DNA of 45,874 bases from Candidatus Parabacteroides intestinigallinarum (GCA_019114945.1 DXEN01000014.1:1-45874), one strand, 5' to 3'; positions 19,225 to 28,000 are shown, counted from the stretch's first letter. The notes: generated by a model not told the origin, from the letters alone. A program made the numbers and translations.

Positions 19225-19627
19225 GAGTTACGAGGTGCGAATTACGAATTACGAGGTATGAATTACGAGGTACGAATTACGAGGTACGAATTACGCTCCT
19301 AATGTGTCGCGATTTTGATGCCCAACGAGCCAAACGCGTCGTGCCCAATATGCTTGGAGTACTATCCGCAACGCACTAAAGTACTATCCGCAACGTACTC
19401 TTGTGCGTTGCCCGCCGTACTCCTGGGCGCTGCCTATTGTACTTGCGTGCTTTCCCTATCGTATTTACGAGACTTGCCCAAAGACACGTAGGTAACTTCG
19501 CCAACGCACCTATGTTAAAATGCCAATGCACGTAGGTGACTTTGCCCACGCACCTATGTTAAAAGAGGAACACACCTCGCAACTCGTCTTTCGTAACTCG
19601 TCATTCGTAACTCATAACTCGTAATTC
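19225..19627. repeat. composite repeat: inverted heptamer arrays around a 22-bp degenerate array
   Basis: The left part (19225-19294) is ten in-phase heptamers of the form GAATTAC or GAGGTAC. The right part (19572-19627) is eight in-phase heptamers of the complementary form GTAACTC/GTAATTC, so the two arrays face each other. Between them, 19358-19577 is ten exact-length 22-base units with boundaries at 19358, 19380, 19402, 19424, 19446, 19468, 19490, 19512, 19534 and 19556. Looser copies extend back to about 19313. Units share a central CC or GCCC, a following ACGCAC or ACGTAC, and a near-constant phase. Nothing in it looks coding. Confidence 0.8.
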
Positions 19628-19739
19628 TCTTGCATATCCCAAGAACTTTCGCTAACATTGCATTATAAAAAATTGTACGAGGCCGCGATAGACACGCGTC
19701 CATCCGCGTACCGACCTACATACAGTCTGAATCATCGCG

Positions 19740-21515
19740 ATGAAAAAGAGAGAGATACTATTTTGGGCGATCGCCGCCCTGCTGATTTTTTACTTCTTCC
19801 TGGCGTTCGGTGTCTTCACCTTCCTGCGTCAGGAAGAGGGGCAATTGTTCATCCCCACATGGCCGCGCCTGCAGGACCAACTGAGACAAGTGGGTGGTTG
19901 TTGCGCCATCGCCGGCCAAGCCATCGTCCAATACTACCGGATGCCGATGGTGGCGGTCGCGGTCCATACGCTCTTGGCGCTCACCCTTGGGCTATCGGTC
20001 TACCGCCTGCTGCAAGGCATCCGGCGGGCGGACTACAACCTGCCGCTCGCCCTCTTCCCGGTGTTCATCGTGCTGAAGATGAGCGTCCGGGCCAGCTATC
20101 TGGTGGATGGCACCATCACCCTCGCGCTGATGGCGCTCGCCGCGCTCCCGCTACTCCGCTGGCGGACGGGACGGGCCATCGCCCTGTATGGCGTATGCGC
20201 CACGCTCTTGCTTTACGCGATAGCGGGACCGCTCGCCCTCTGCTTCGCCCCCCTCTACGCGTTGGCTACGGCGTTGCTCCATGCCGGGGACGGACGGCGC
20301 GCGCAAGGCGCGTGGAGTCTGCTACCGGCGGTGGCGTGCTACCTGCTCGGCCCGCGATGGGGCGTACCGGTATCGCTGGCGGAAGGTTTCCGCCCGGAAG
20401 AATATGTAAAGATCCAGGCGTTGCCGGACGCCTATATATATAAGGTAGGCCTCCTGTGCGTCGCGCTATGGGCGGGCGCCTTGCTGGCGAGCTTCCTGCT
20501 CGCGCGCCTCGACAACGGCTCCCGCTGGCGGAGCGCCGGGCTGACGGCCGTATGCCTGCTCGGGGCGATCGGGCTGGGCCGATATAGCCTGCCCGACACC
20601 TTGGACATCCAAAACCGGATGGCCGACGAGGTAGCTTATCTGGCCCGCGAGCGGCAATGGGACGCCCTCGCGCGACGCTTCCGGGGAAAAGAGATGCGAG
20701 ACTACATCAGCCTGAACTACCTCAACATGGCGTTGGCGCAAAAGGGGCAACTGGCGGAGTCGATGTTCACCTTCGACCAGCGTGGCACGAAAAGCCTGGT
20801 GACCCCGTGGAACCAGACGTTCTTTGTCTCGAAGATGCTGTGCGACGTGCATTTCCACATCGGCGACCTGGCCCTGGCGGAGAGCTACGCGATGGACGCG
20901 ATGGCGCAAGCCAAGCGGGGAGGCAGCGCGTGGATGCTGCGGCGGCTGGCGCAAATCAGCCTGCTGCGCGGCGAATGGGAAGTGGCCCGCAAATACATCC
21001 GCCTCTTGGCGGAAATGCCCCTCTACCGCGACTGGGCACGGAAAGCCGAAAGCTATATAGGGCATCCGGAGCGGATGGAGAACGACCCGGAGCTGCGCGG
21101 CAAAACACTCCCGCCCACACGGACCGACCAACTGTTCGGGCTGATGACCACCGAGGCGCTTTGGTCGTCCCACCCCGCGGGCAGCATAGGCTGGGAATAT
21201 TTAGGTTGCCACTACCTGCTGGCGAAAGACCTGCCGGGCTTCCGCGCCTTCATCGAGGCGTCCGGAGCACGGGAGCTGCCCCGCCATTTCCAGGAGGCAT
21301 GGCTCATCGCGAACGACACGCCGGACAGCTCCGCCCTTCACCCGGCTATCCGCCCCGAGATAGCCCGACGCTACGAGCAGTTGCGCGAACTCCTGTCCAT
21401 CCGCTCCGCCAGCGACGTGGACATGCGGGCGGTCTACCAGACGTTCGGCGACACCTATTGGTTTTATTACTATTTCAAGATTTTCCAAGATCCCACTAAC
21501 ACAAACGCAAGATGA
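19740..21515 (+). CDS. DUF6057-type polytopic membrane protein
   Basis: This 591-residue protein has an N-terminal half of hydrophobic helices (about residues 7-30, 50-85, 95-150, 155-205 and 230-255, then 265-285). The soluble C-terminal half from about 300 is TPR-like (LNYLNMALAQKGQLAESMF, LAESYAMDAMAQAKRGG). I associate this architecture with Bacteroidetes DUF6057, of unknown function. The start at 19740 opens straight into the first helix. Its last four bases overlap the start of the next gene (ATGA), implying translational coupling with the CxxCH/propeller lipoprotein. Confidence 0.8.
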   Translation: MKKREILFWAIAALLIFYFFLAFGVFTFLRQEEGQLFIPTWPRLQDQLRQVGGCCAIAGQAIVQYYRMPMVAVAVHTLLALTLGLSVYRLLQGIRRADYNLPLALFPVFIVLKMSVRASYLVDGTITLALMALAALPLLRWRTGRAIALYGVCATLLLYAIAGPLALCFAPLYALATALLHAGDGRRAQGAWSLLPAVACYLLGPRWGVPVSLAEGFRPEEYVKIQALPDAYIYKVGLLCVALWAGALLASFLLARLDNGSRWRSAGLTAVCLLGAIGLGRYSLPDTLDIQNRMADEVAYLARERQWDALARRFRGKEMRDYISLNYLNMALAQKGQLAESMFTFDQRGTKSLVTPWNQTFFVSKMLCDVHFHIGDLALAESYAMDAMAQAKRGGSAWMLRRLAQISLLRGEWEVARKYIRLLAEMPLYRDWARKAESYIGHPERMENDPELRGKTLPPTRTDQLFGLMTTEALWSSHPAGSIGWEYLGCHYLLAKDLPGFRAFIEASGARELPRHFQEAWLIANDTPDSSALHPAIRPEIARRYEQLRELLSIRSASDVDMRAVYQTFGDTYWFYYYFKIFQDPTNTNAR

Positions 21516-22963
21516 ATCGACTCATTATCTATATCACGCTTTGCCTATCGGTAGCGCTCGGCGCCTGCCAACGCTCACTCCCGCACGACGCGGCACCCGG
21601 CGACATCACGCTGTTCCCGGACTACGAGGCGGTCACCGTCCCGGTCAATATCGCCCCGCTGAACTTCCGCCTGCCCGACGAGCGGATGGAAGGAATCGTA
21701 CAGTTGAAAACCGGCGACAAGCAACTGATAACTTCCGCCCGGAATGGCGCTTTCCGCTTCCCGGAAAAGAAATGGAAAGCCTTGCTCCAAGCGGCGCGGG
21801 GAAGCGCCATCGACGTATCCGTCTACTTCAAGGAGCCGGCAAGCGGCTGGCAATTAAAGGAATTTCCCATCTACGTCTCGCCGGACTCCGTGGATGGCTA
21901 CCTGACCTACCGGCGCATCTTCCCCGGCTACCGGATGTGGCACGAGATGGGTATTTATCAACGCTCTATTGAAAACTTCGCGGAAAAACCCATCCTGACC
22001 AACCGAATGACGAACAACAGTTGCATGAATTGCCACGCCTTCCAGGCCGGACGGGGCGAGCGGATGCTGTTCCACCAACGAAGCCATTACGGAGGCACGT
22101 ACCTCGTGGACCACGACCAAGTGGAGAAAATCAACTGGGCGCCCGACGGGAAGACACGCTCGCTGGTGTATCCCTACTGGCATCCCTCGGGACGGTATAT
22201 CGCCTTCTCGACCAACGAGACGCACCAGGACTTCCATTTCTCGGACAGCAACCGCATCGAGGTGTACGACGTAAGTTCGGACGTGGTGATTTACGACGTG
22301 GAGCGCAAGCGCGTCCATACATCGCCGCTGTTAAGCTCCACACGAAGCTTCGAGACGTTTCCCGCCTTCACGCCCGACGGACAATGGCTCATTTACTGCT
22401 CGGCGGACTCGGTACCGGTGCCCGAGCGATACCGCGACGTGAAGTACAGCCTGCTGCGGGTGGCGTTCGACCCCGCTACCGGAACGCTCGGCGAGCGGGC
22501 GGACACGCTCTACAACGCCCGCCTCGAAGGAAGGAGCGCCCGCTTCCCGCGGGTATCGCCGGACGGACGGTGGCTGCTTTATACCGTATCGGACTATGGG
22601 AATTTCTCGATTTGGCACCGCGACGCAGAGCTGTACCTGATGGACTTGACGACCGGAGCGGTCGACGCATTGCCCACCGTCAATAGCGACGACGTGGAGA
22701 GCTATCATTCGTGGAGCAGCGACGGGCGCTGGTTCGTCTTCGCCTCCCGCCGGCTGGACGGGCAGTTCACCCGTCCGTTCATCGTCCATATCGATGCCGA
22801 GGGTCGTTGCGGCAAACCGTTCCTGTTGCCGCAAGAGTCGCCCGATTATTACGACGACTCGCTGTTCTCGTTCAACATCCCCGAGTTCTCCCGCACGCCC
22901 ACCGTCGTCAGCCAGGGCGCCCTCCTCGATGCCGCGAGAAGCGAAGGGGCTATCGTTCGGTAA
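21512..22963 (+). CDS. beta-propeller lipoprotein with a CxxCH heme-type motif
   Basis: This 483-residue protein has a signal peptide and lipobox (LGAC, Cys about residue 19). A single CMNCH motif lies at residues 171-175 (NNSCMNCHAF), the form that binds covalent heme in c-type cytochromes. From about residue 205 it has TolB/PD40-type propeller blades: YWHPSGRYIAFSTN, FPAFTPDGQWLIYCS, FPRVSPDGRWLLYTV and YHSWSSDGRWFVFAS. It is coupled by a 4-base overlap to the DUF6057 gene, and its 3' end overlaps the convergent CYTH gene by 14 bases. Heme attachment is inference from the motif, since one CxxCH may also be metal-binding. Confidence 0.85.
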   Translation: MNRLIIYITLCLSVALGACQRSLPHDAAPGDITLFPDYEAVTVPVNIAPLNFRLPDERMEGIVQLKTGDKQLITSARNGAFRFPEKKWKALLQAARGSAIDVSVYFKEPASGWQLKEFPIYVSPDSVDGYLTYRRIFPGYRMWHEMGIYQRSIENFAEKPILTNRMTNNSCMNCHAFQAGRGERMLFHQRSHYGGTYLVDHDQVEKINWAPDGKTRSLVYPYWHPSGRYIAFSTNETHQDFHFSDSNRIEVYDVSSDVVIYDVERKRVHTSPLLSSTRSFETFPAFTPDGQWLIYCSADSVPVPERYRDVKYSLLRVAFDPATGTLGERADTLYNARLEGRSARFPRVSPDGRWLLYTVSDYGNFSIWHRDAELYLMDLTTGAVDALPTVNSDDVESYHSWSSDGRWFVFASRRLDGQFTRPFIVHIDAEGRCGKPFLLPQESPDYYDDSLFSFNIPEFSRTPTVVSQGALLDAARSEGAIVR

Positions 22964-23432
22964 GCGACCATTCCGAAAACGGCCGCTTCGTCAGCATGGA
23001 GTTGTAATAACGGCGGTCGCCTGTGACCTCCTCGCCAAGCCATGCGGGGCGGTCGAACGGCTCGTCCTCGCGGGAAAGCTCTATCTCCGCGAGAATCAAA
23101 CCCTCGTTCGCCCCATGGAAGACATCCACCTCCCACGTGTGCCCGCCGTGGGGCACCAAGTAGCGTGTCTTGTCAATCAGCCCCGGCTCGCATAGCTCGA
23201 CGAGCCGTTCCGCGTCCGCGAGGGGAATTTCCCGCTCGAACTCGTAACGGCTCATGCCTTTCTCGTCGCTCGCTCCCTTGATGGTCAGGTAACCTTTCCC
23301 GCCCCGGACGCGGACGCGCACCGTGCGCCCCGGCGCCGAGCAGATATATCCCTGCGTGACGCGGGTGGCGCTCACCACACCGGGCATGAAGTCGCCCCGC
23401 ACCAAGAATTTCCGTTCTATCTCTACCGCCAT
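22950..23432 (-). CDS. CYTH domain protein
   Basis: This 160-residue protein is a single CYTH domain. The N-terminal EIERKFLV motif holds the ExExK signature. Alternating basic and acidic strands (RVRVRGGKGYLTIKG, RYEFEREIPL, ILAEIELS) line the tunnel that binds metal and triphosphate. Family members hydrolyse inorganic triphosphate or thiamine triphosphate, and a minority are class IV adenylate cyclases; sequence alone does not decide. It lies three bases after the DUF2027-Smr gene on the same strand. Confidence 0.92.
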   Translation of the reverse strand: MAVEIERKFLVRGDFMPGVVSATRVTQGYICSAPGRTVRVRVRGGKGYLTIKGASDEKGMSRYEFEREIPLADAERLVELCEPGLIDKTRYLVPHGGHTWEVDVFHGANEGLILAEIELSREDEPFDRPAWLGEEVTGDRRYYNSMLTKRPFSEWSLTER

Positions 23433-23435
23433 GAC

Positions 23436-24491
23436 CTATCGAATCGTAACCATGGTCGCCCCGAAGCCGTACTCGCGGAACGAGGCGTCCTGGAAATAAT
23501 GTTGCTTATATCGGGTATTCAACTCCTTCTCAATCGCCTTGCGCAACACGCCGTTCCCCTTGCCATGAATGAAGACGATTTTCTGCCCCTTCTGGGAGGC
23601 GTATCGCTCCATCACCTCGCGGAACTTATCCAATTGGTAATTCAGCATATCGCCATTGCTCAGGCCGTTCGTGTTGTCCAGCAACTGGCCGATGTGTAAG
23701 TCCACCTCCAGGATGGCGCTGTCGTTCTTCTTTTTCTTCACGATGCTTTGAGGCGCGCGCTTGTCCTCTCGTGCCTTCCGCTGCATCGCCTCCTGCAATT
23801 CCGTGGCGGAGACCAGCAACTCCCTCTCCGGCACATCGTCGCGGACAATCGGATAGAGGAGCGCGTCCTCGTCGAAATAATCGTTCTCCATGAAGCAATG
23901 TATCTTGTAGAACTTCACCGTGTCCAAACGCAGCTCCACGCTGATGGCGTTCTTCAAGGCGTACGGTTTATCCTTCTTGAAAGCGATGAGCTGCACGCAC
24001 ACCCGCTCCAGCTCGTTCAAGTCGGCCTTCTCGAACTCCTCCATGAATATCTTCGTATTCGGCTCCACCAGACCGTTGTAGCGGCTCGTCCAGCTGTTGT
24101 TCGAGCGGCACATATAATTAAAGGAAAGGTAATAGTTGCTATCGTTCACGAAATACGCCTCATAGCCCGTCTGCTGGAACGCCTTCGGGTCGACCGGCAG
24201 GAAAGCCAGATAGACGTTCAGGCGGTCGCCGCCCGGCGTTTCCTCGACCTTCACCTCCTCCGGCTCCTCTTTCCGCGGGGCGGGCACCTCTACCGGCGCC
24301 TGTATCTTCGGGCGATTAGCGCTACGCACCTGCATCTCGTTTCCGTCGCCCACCACGACGCACTCCCGTATCAACGCCGGGATCTCGAACCCGTCCTCGT
24401 CCTCTACCAATACTTGATCCTTCCCTTGAAAACCTCGCACGATGCCGCCTCCCACGCTATTCAGGAAGCGGACTTTATCTCCTATCTTCAT
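23436..24491 (-). CDS. DUF2027 protein with C-terminal Smr domain
   Basis: This 351-residue protein begins MKIGDKVRFLNSVGGGIVRG, a small beta-barrel that opens DUF2027 proteins. A central beta-rich DUF2027 region follows (about 105-230). A C-terminal Smr domain ends it, with LEVDLHIGQL and the signature FIHGKGNGVLRKAIEKEL. Smr domains are typically nucleases on branched DNA or RNA; the role in DUF2027 proteins is not established. I start at 24491 because upstream residues are a hydrophobic run unlike the family. It probably forms a two-gene unit with the CYTH gene. Confidence 0.9.
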   Translation of the reverse strand: MKIGDKVRFLNSVGGGIVRGFQGKDQVLVEDEDGFEIPALIRECVVVGDGNEMQVRSANRPKIQAPVEVPAPRKEEPEEVKVEETPGGDRLNVYLAFLPVDPKAFQQTGYEAYFVNDSNYYLSFNYMCRSNNSWTSRYNGLVEPNTKIFMEEFEKADLNELERVCVQLIAFKKDKPYALKNAISVELRLDTVKFYKIHCFMENDYFDEDALLYPIVRDDVPERELLVSATELQEAMQRKAREDKRAPQSIVKKKKNDSAILEVDLHIGQLLDNTNGLSNGDMLNYQLDKFREVMERYASQKGQKIVFIHGKGNGVLRKAIEKELNTRYKQHYFQDASFREYGFGATMVTIR

Positions 24492-24619
24492 ATCGCTCTT
24501 TGTCTTTTCAGTTACGAACGCGAAAATAACAATAAAGAAAATAATAAGAAAGAACGCAAGGCAGTGTCCTCCCGCAAAAAAAAATGCGGCGTTCCTTCTT
24601 TTTTCCAAACCAAAAAACC

Positions 24620-24627
24620 TATATTTG
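24620..24627 (+). promoter_or_regulatory. -7 promoter box for the HExxH protein gene
   Basis: TATATTTG matches TAnnTTTG exactly and lies 30 bases before the ATG at 24657. The expected TTTG at -33 is not clear; the position holds a T-rich run. Confidence 0.6.
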
Positions 24628-24656
24628 CGATAATGTAAAATAAAAGTAAAAATATC

Positions 24657-25946
24657 ATGAGAAAACATTTAATCCTATCGTGTGTCGCAATTCTTTTGTG
24701 CTGTCTCACTTTCACAAAAGGTTACAGCCAAACGACAAACCTGATCCAATTGGACGAGAACATCTACCTCCATCCTGCCAAGAACGCTTTGGAAGTCCGG
24801 ATCTCGAAAGAGGAATTAGTAAACATGGATCTTGATTTGAGACCTTTAAGCCAACAGTTATCAAGACTGTTCAAGGATGATTTCGATGCGTATGTTTTTG
24901 TCCGGAACTTGGACGGTACGGAAACGAATTTAGGCGGGTATGCCGTGAACTTGAACAATCAAGTAAAAGGAATCGGCTGCCCTATACTCTTGGATGAAGA
25001 CTTCGCTACCATGACTCGCTGGAGGGGATTTATCATGTTGACAGGCCTAAGAAATCTTTTCCAAGGTCCATTGTTGCATGAAATTTGCCATCTGTATGGA
25101 GGTGCGCCGGATCTGGGACAAGTCAATGTCGATGCGGAAGGGAATGAATACCCGGCGGGAAGCCATTGGGGCATATCGGACATTCATGGATTCCTGGGCG
25201 GCTTCGATGCTTCTACATTGTCCGTGTCGGACAACCGTTATCAAGCCACTTGCTGGATCGCCCAGTTCTTCAATGAAGATTTCAACGGTTTCCTTATGGA
25301 AGGCCTCTCCACATGGAAATTTCCACCCCTTGAATTATATTTGATGGGCTTAGCGCCGATTAGAGAGGTCCCCGATGTTCATATTTATAAAGGGATCTCC
25401 GACACGAACGCGGATTTGATATACAAGAACGGGACGTTCACGGCAAACGAGGTTATCACGTACACGCAAGAGGATTTGTTAGAGAAATGGGGCGAAAGGA
25501 TTCCAAACTATGCCGATTCCCCGAAAGAGTTCGCCTTCCTGAATGTCATCTTAACCGATGTCCCTTTAACAGACGAGCAATGGGAATTCGTTCAAGAAGA
25601 CATCCGGAAACAGGAATTACAAGGTAAGACCGGTGAGGAATGGCCCATCAATTTCTGGGAAGCCACGGGAGGAAGAGGAACGATCAAGATGAGCGATATC
25701 GACCAATCATTGTATGTCAGCATCACGGCGAATGAATCCATAGAAACCGAATCTCTGGACATCCAAGCGGCAGACGGCGCGATCGTCATCACCACCACCG
25801 AGGCACAAGCCGTACAAGTCTATGGCGTGACGGGCGTATGCCACTACAACGCCACGGTAAGCGGCACGGCTACCATCGCCAACCTGCCAGCGGGCATCTA
25901 CATCGTGACCGCCGGTGGCGAGACGCTGAAAGTTGCCGTACGGTAA
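24657..25946 (+). CDS. secreted HExxH putative metalloprotease with sorting-type C-terminal domain
   Basis: This 429-residue protein has a signal peptide (residues 1-24, ending GYSQ). The zinc-type motif HEICH lies at 141-145 (LLHEICHLYGGAPD). It resembles the metzincin pattern HExxHxxGxxH/D, but the third ligand position is shifted by one residue. Downstream GSHWGISDIHGFLGGFD and PPLELYLMGLAPIREVP match what I recall in secreted Bacteroidetes and planctomycete HExxH proteins. From about 355 a beta domain ends in NLPAGIYIVTAGGETLKVAVR-type sequence, typical of type IX or related sorting domains. A PorE-like type IX component lies 2 kb downstream. Protease activity is inferred, not shown. Confidence 0.75.
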   Translation: MRKHLILSCVAILLCCLTFTKGYSQTTNLIQLDENIYLHPAKNALEVRISKEELVNMDLDLRPLSQQLSRLFKDDFDAYVFVRNLDGTETNLGGYAVNLNNQVKGIGCPILLDEDFATMTRWRGFIMLTGLRNLFQGPLLHEICHLYGGAPDLGQVNVDAEGNEYPAGSHWGISDIHGFLGGFDASTLSVSDNRYQATCWIAQFFNEDFNGFLMEGLSTWKFPPLELYLMGLAPIREVPDVHIYKGISDTNADLIYKNGTFTANEVITYTQEDLLEKWGERIPNYADSPKEFAFLNVILTDVPLTDEQWEFVQEDIRKQELQGKTGEEWPINFWEATGGRGTIKMSDIDQSLYVSITANESIETESLDIQAADGAIVITTTEAQAVQVYGVTGVCHYNATVSGTATIANLPAGIYIVTAGGETLKVAVR

Positions 25947-25953
25947 TATATAG

Positions 25954-25982
25954 GTAGAGACGTCACACTGTGGCGTCTCTAC
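25954..25982. repeat. short palindromic element, GTAGAGACG type
   Basis: GTAGAGACG (25954-25962) pairs with CGTCTCTAC (25974-25982) over an 11-base centre. It follows the HExxH gene stop by seven bases. No T run follows, so it is a poor terminator; I recall similar GTAGAGACG palindromes scattered in Bacteroidetes and cyanobacterial intergenic regions. Confidence 0.6.
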
Positions 25983-26101
25983 AATATCAGACACGCCATC
26001 CACCCCCTTGGAAGGCACAAAATACCGCTATGACGAAAGCGTATCTTCGATAGCGAATGTTAAATCCAAGCGGTGGGGCGGCATATTCCATTCCTTCTTC
26101 C

Positions 26102-26109
26102 TACTTTCG
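26102..26109 (+). promoter_or_regulatory. possible -7 box for queA
   Basis: TACTTTCG differs from TAnnTTTG at one base and lies 32 bases before the queA ATG. No matching -33 TTTG was found. Confidence 0.35.
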
Positions 26110-26141
26110 CGAGCCGACATACGACGAATAAATAACGAGAA

Positions 26142-27356
26142 ATGAGAACACAAGACATACGCATCGAGGAATACGATTACCCGCTGCCCGATGAGCGGAT
26201 CGCGAAATACCCTTTAGCACGGCGCGACGAGTCGAAGCTGCTGCTCTACCGCGACGGGCAAGTGGGCGAAACGATTTTCAAGCACATCGCGGACTACCTG
26301 CCCGCCGACGCCCTGATGGTGTTCAACAACACGCGCGTCATCCAGGCACGCCTCCTCTTCCACAAGGAGACCGGCGCACGGGTGGAAGTGTTCTGCCTCG
26401 AACCCGCCGAGCCGCATGACTACGCCCTCATTTTCCAGACCACGGGCCGCTGCTGCTGGACGTGCCTCGTGGGCAACCTGAAGAAATGGAAAGAAGGAAC
26501 ACTGGCGAGAAAGATACAAATAGGAGACGACACCGTTACCCTGCGGGCGGAGCGTCTGGAATCGCGAGGCGACACACACTTGATAGAATTCACGTGGGAC
26601 GACCCGGCACGTACGTTCGCCGAGGTGCTGGACGCCGCCGGCACGCTACCCATCCCCCCCTACCTGCACCGCGAGACGGAGGCGAGCGACCTGACGACCT
26701 ACCAAACGGTCTACTCGAAGGTGAAAGGCTCCGTAGCGGCACCTACCGCCGGGCTGCATTTCACGCCGGAGACGCTGGCGGACATCGATGCCCGGGGCAT
26801 TGGCCGCGAGGAGGTGACGCTGCACGTGGGCGCGGGCACTTTCAAGCCCGTGAAGAGCGAAACCATCGAGGGGCATGAGATGCACACGGAGTTCATCTCC
26901 GTCCGCCGCTCGTCCATCGAACGTTTCCGGGCGAACCTAGGGCGTATCATCGCCGTGGGCACCACCTCCGTGCGCACGTTGGAGAGCCTTTACTACATCG
27001 GTGTCCTGCTGGAGCGTAACCCGGAGGCCACAAGCGAGGAACTGGTCGTGAAGCAATGGATGCCCTACGACGCGGTGAACAACACGCTCCCCGCGGAGCG
27101 CGCCCTCCAGAACATCCTCGACTATCTGGACCGCCACGGGGCGGACCGCCTGGTGACGGCCACGCAAATCATCATCGCACCGGGCTACACGTTCAAATTG
27201 GTACGAGGCATCGTGACGAACTTCCACCAGCCGAAGAGCACGCTGCTGCTGCTCATCTCCGCCTTCGTGAAAGGCGACTGGCGACGGATCTACGACTACG
27301 CGCTCGCACACGATTTCCGCTTCCTAAGCTACGGGGATAGCTCGTTGTTGCTATAA
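26142..27356 (+). CDS. queA: S-adenosylmethionine:tRNA ribosyltransferase-isomerase
   Basis: This 404-residue QueA moves and isomerises the ribosyl group of S-adenosylmethionine onto 7-aminomethyl-7-deazaguanine in tRNA, giving epoxyqueuosine. Signatures are YPLARRDESKLL near the start, VFNNTRVIQARL, SVAAPTAGLHFT, TLHVGAGTFKPV, IAVGTTSVRTLE and the C-terminal FHQPKSTLLLLISAF. The length is above the approximately 350-residue E. coli enzyme, as expected for the longer Bacteroidetes form. It is a single-gene unit here; no other queuosine gene is in the window. Confidence 0.93.
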   Translation: MRTQDIRIEEYDYPLPDERIAKYPLARRDESKLLLYRDGQVGETIFKHIADYLPADALMVFNNTRVIQARLLFHKETGARVEVFCLEPAEPHDYALIFQTTGRCCWTCLVGNLKKWKEGTLARKIQIGDDTVTLRAERLESRGDTHLIEFTWDDPARTFAEVLDAAGTLPIPPYLHRETEASDLTTYQTVYSKVKGSVAAPTAGLHFTPETLADIDARGIGREEVTLHVGAGTFKPVKSETIEGHEMHTEFISVRRSSIERFRANLGRIIAVGTTSVRTLESLYYIGVLLERNPEATSEELVVKQWMPYDAVNNTLPAERALQNILDYLDRHGADRLVTATQIIIAPGYTFKLVRGIVTNFHQPKSTLLLLISAFVKGDWRRIYDYALAHDFRFLSYGDSSLLL

Positions 27357-27414
27357 GCGACTTTTTATCGCGAAAACAAGAAATAACATCAGAACATTTT
27401 CATACATTCGCGAT

Positions 27415-27657
27415 ATGGGAAATTGGGAAAAACAACAGGAATTAAAACGAGACGGGAAAGAACGAGATAAATCCCGACGAGAAAACATGGGCAAATTCTT
27501 TTATGACTTGGCAAAATTAACTTTCGCCGCTATCGTATTAGGAGAAATGCTTGTCCTACAAAAAGACATGTCCGACGCCATAAGCTGGTACATGATTTTA
27601 ATTGGCTGTATATTAACTTTCCTATCCGCATGGGCGGCGGATAGGATCTTAAAATAA
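27415..27657 (+). CDS. small two-helix membrane protein (DUF6722-like)
   Basis: This 80-residue protein has a charged N-terminus of about 28 residues. Two hydrophobic helices follow (about 33-46 and 55-76), ending AADRILK. The segment MGKFFYDLAKLTFAAIVLG recalls Bacteroidetes DUF6722; function unknown. A promoter-like TACATTCG at 27403-27410 lies only five bases before the ATG. Either the mRNA is nearly leaderless or translation begins at the internal ATG at 27487. It is followed seven bases later by another tiny membrane ORF. Confidence 0.7.
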   Translation: MGNWEKQQELKRDGKERDKSRRENMGKFFYDLAKLTFAAIVLGEMLVLQKDMSDAISWYMILIGCILTFLSAWAADRILK

Positions 27658-27663
27658 AAGACA

Positions 27664-27768
27664 ATGGAAGGATTAATAATATTATTTTCGATTGGAGTCG
27701 TGGTCGTAGGCTCGTTCCTCGCTTGGACTTATACAAAAGCGGGAAAGAAATGGTTGGAAAATCTTTGA
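27664..27768 (+). CDS. 34-residue single-helix membrane peptide
   Basis: This ORF of 34 residues reads MEGLIILFSIGVVVV in its first half, then an aromatic and basic end (WTYTKAGKKWLENL). It looks like one transmembrane helix with a cationic, Trp-anchored tail. It begins six bases after the DUF6722-like stop and is followed directly by a terminator stem, so the two probably form one small operon. I recall similar short proteins in this position in Bacteroides, but cannot name the family. Confidence 0.55.
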   Translation: MEGLIILFSIGVVVVGSFLAWTYTKAGKKWLENL

Positions 27769-27771
27769 TAA

Positions 27772-27795
27772 AAAGAGGGTATGCGTACCCTCTTT
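27772..27795. terminator. bidirectional terminator hairpin
   Basis: A perfect 10-bp stem AAAGAGGGTA/TACCCTCTTT (27772-27781 with 27786-27795) has a TGCG loop. The minus strand continues into TTTTT, favouring termination of the leftward antitoxin-like ORF. The plus-strand T run is short. It sits exactly between the two converging small genes. Confidence 0.8.
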
Positions 27796-27956
27796 CACAA
27801 CCATTTCCCCAATCTATCCTTACATGTACGCTTGGTTAAAACCCGTCCCTCTTCCGAATCACGAAATCCACGGCGTACTTTCTCAATAAAAACCTCATCG
27901 GCAAGCGCATCTTCCGGGAAACGCCTCGTCAATCCTTTCATAGCTATCGTATCCAT
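27795..27956 (-). CDS. small antitoxin-like protein
   Basis: This 53-residue ORF reads MDTIAMKGLTRRFPEDALAD and ends with EEGRVLTKRTCKDRLGKWL. That C-terminus resembles antitoxins of RelB/ParD or Phd type, where a helical tail ending in RLGKWL precedes the toxin gene. No toxin gene follows, since the convergent stem and peptide gene lie downstream. I start at 27956 because a promoter-like TATCTTCG (28008-28001) would place transcription just ahead; a longer frame opening at 28013 (72 residues) is possible. Family assignment is tentative. Confidence 0.55.
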   Translation of the reverse strand: MDTIAMKGLTRRFPEDALADEVFIEKVRRGFRDSEEGRVLTKRTCKDRLGKWL

Positions 27957-28000
27957 TGGATGTATCGAACCTATCCATACCTGAGAAATTTTGTTTTTCG

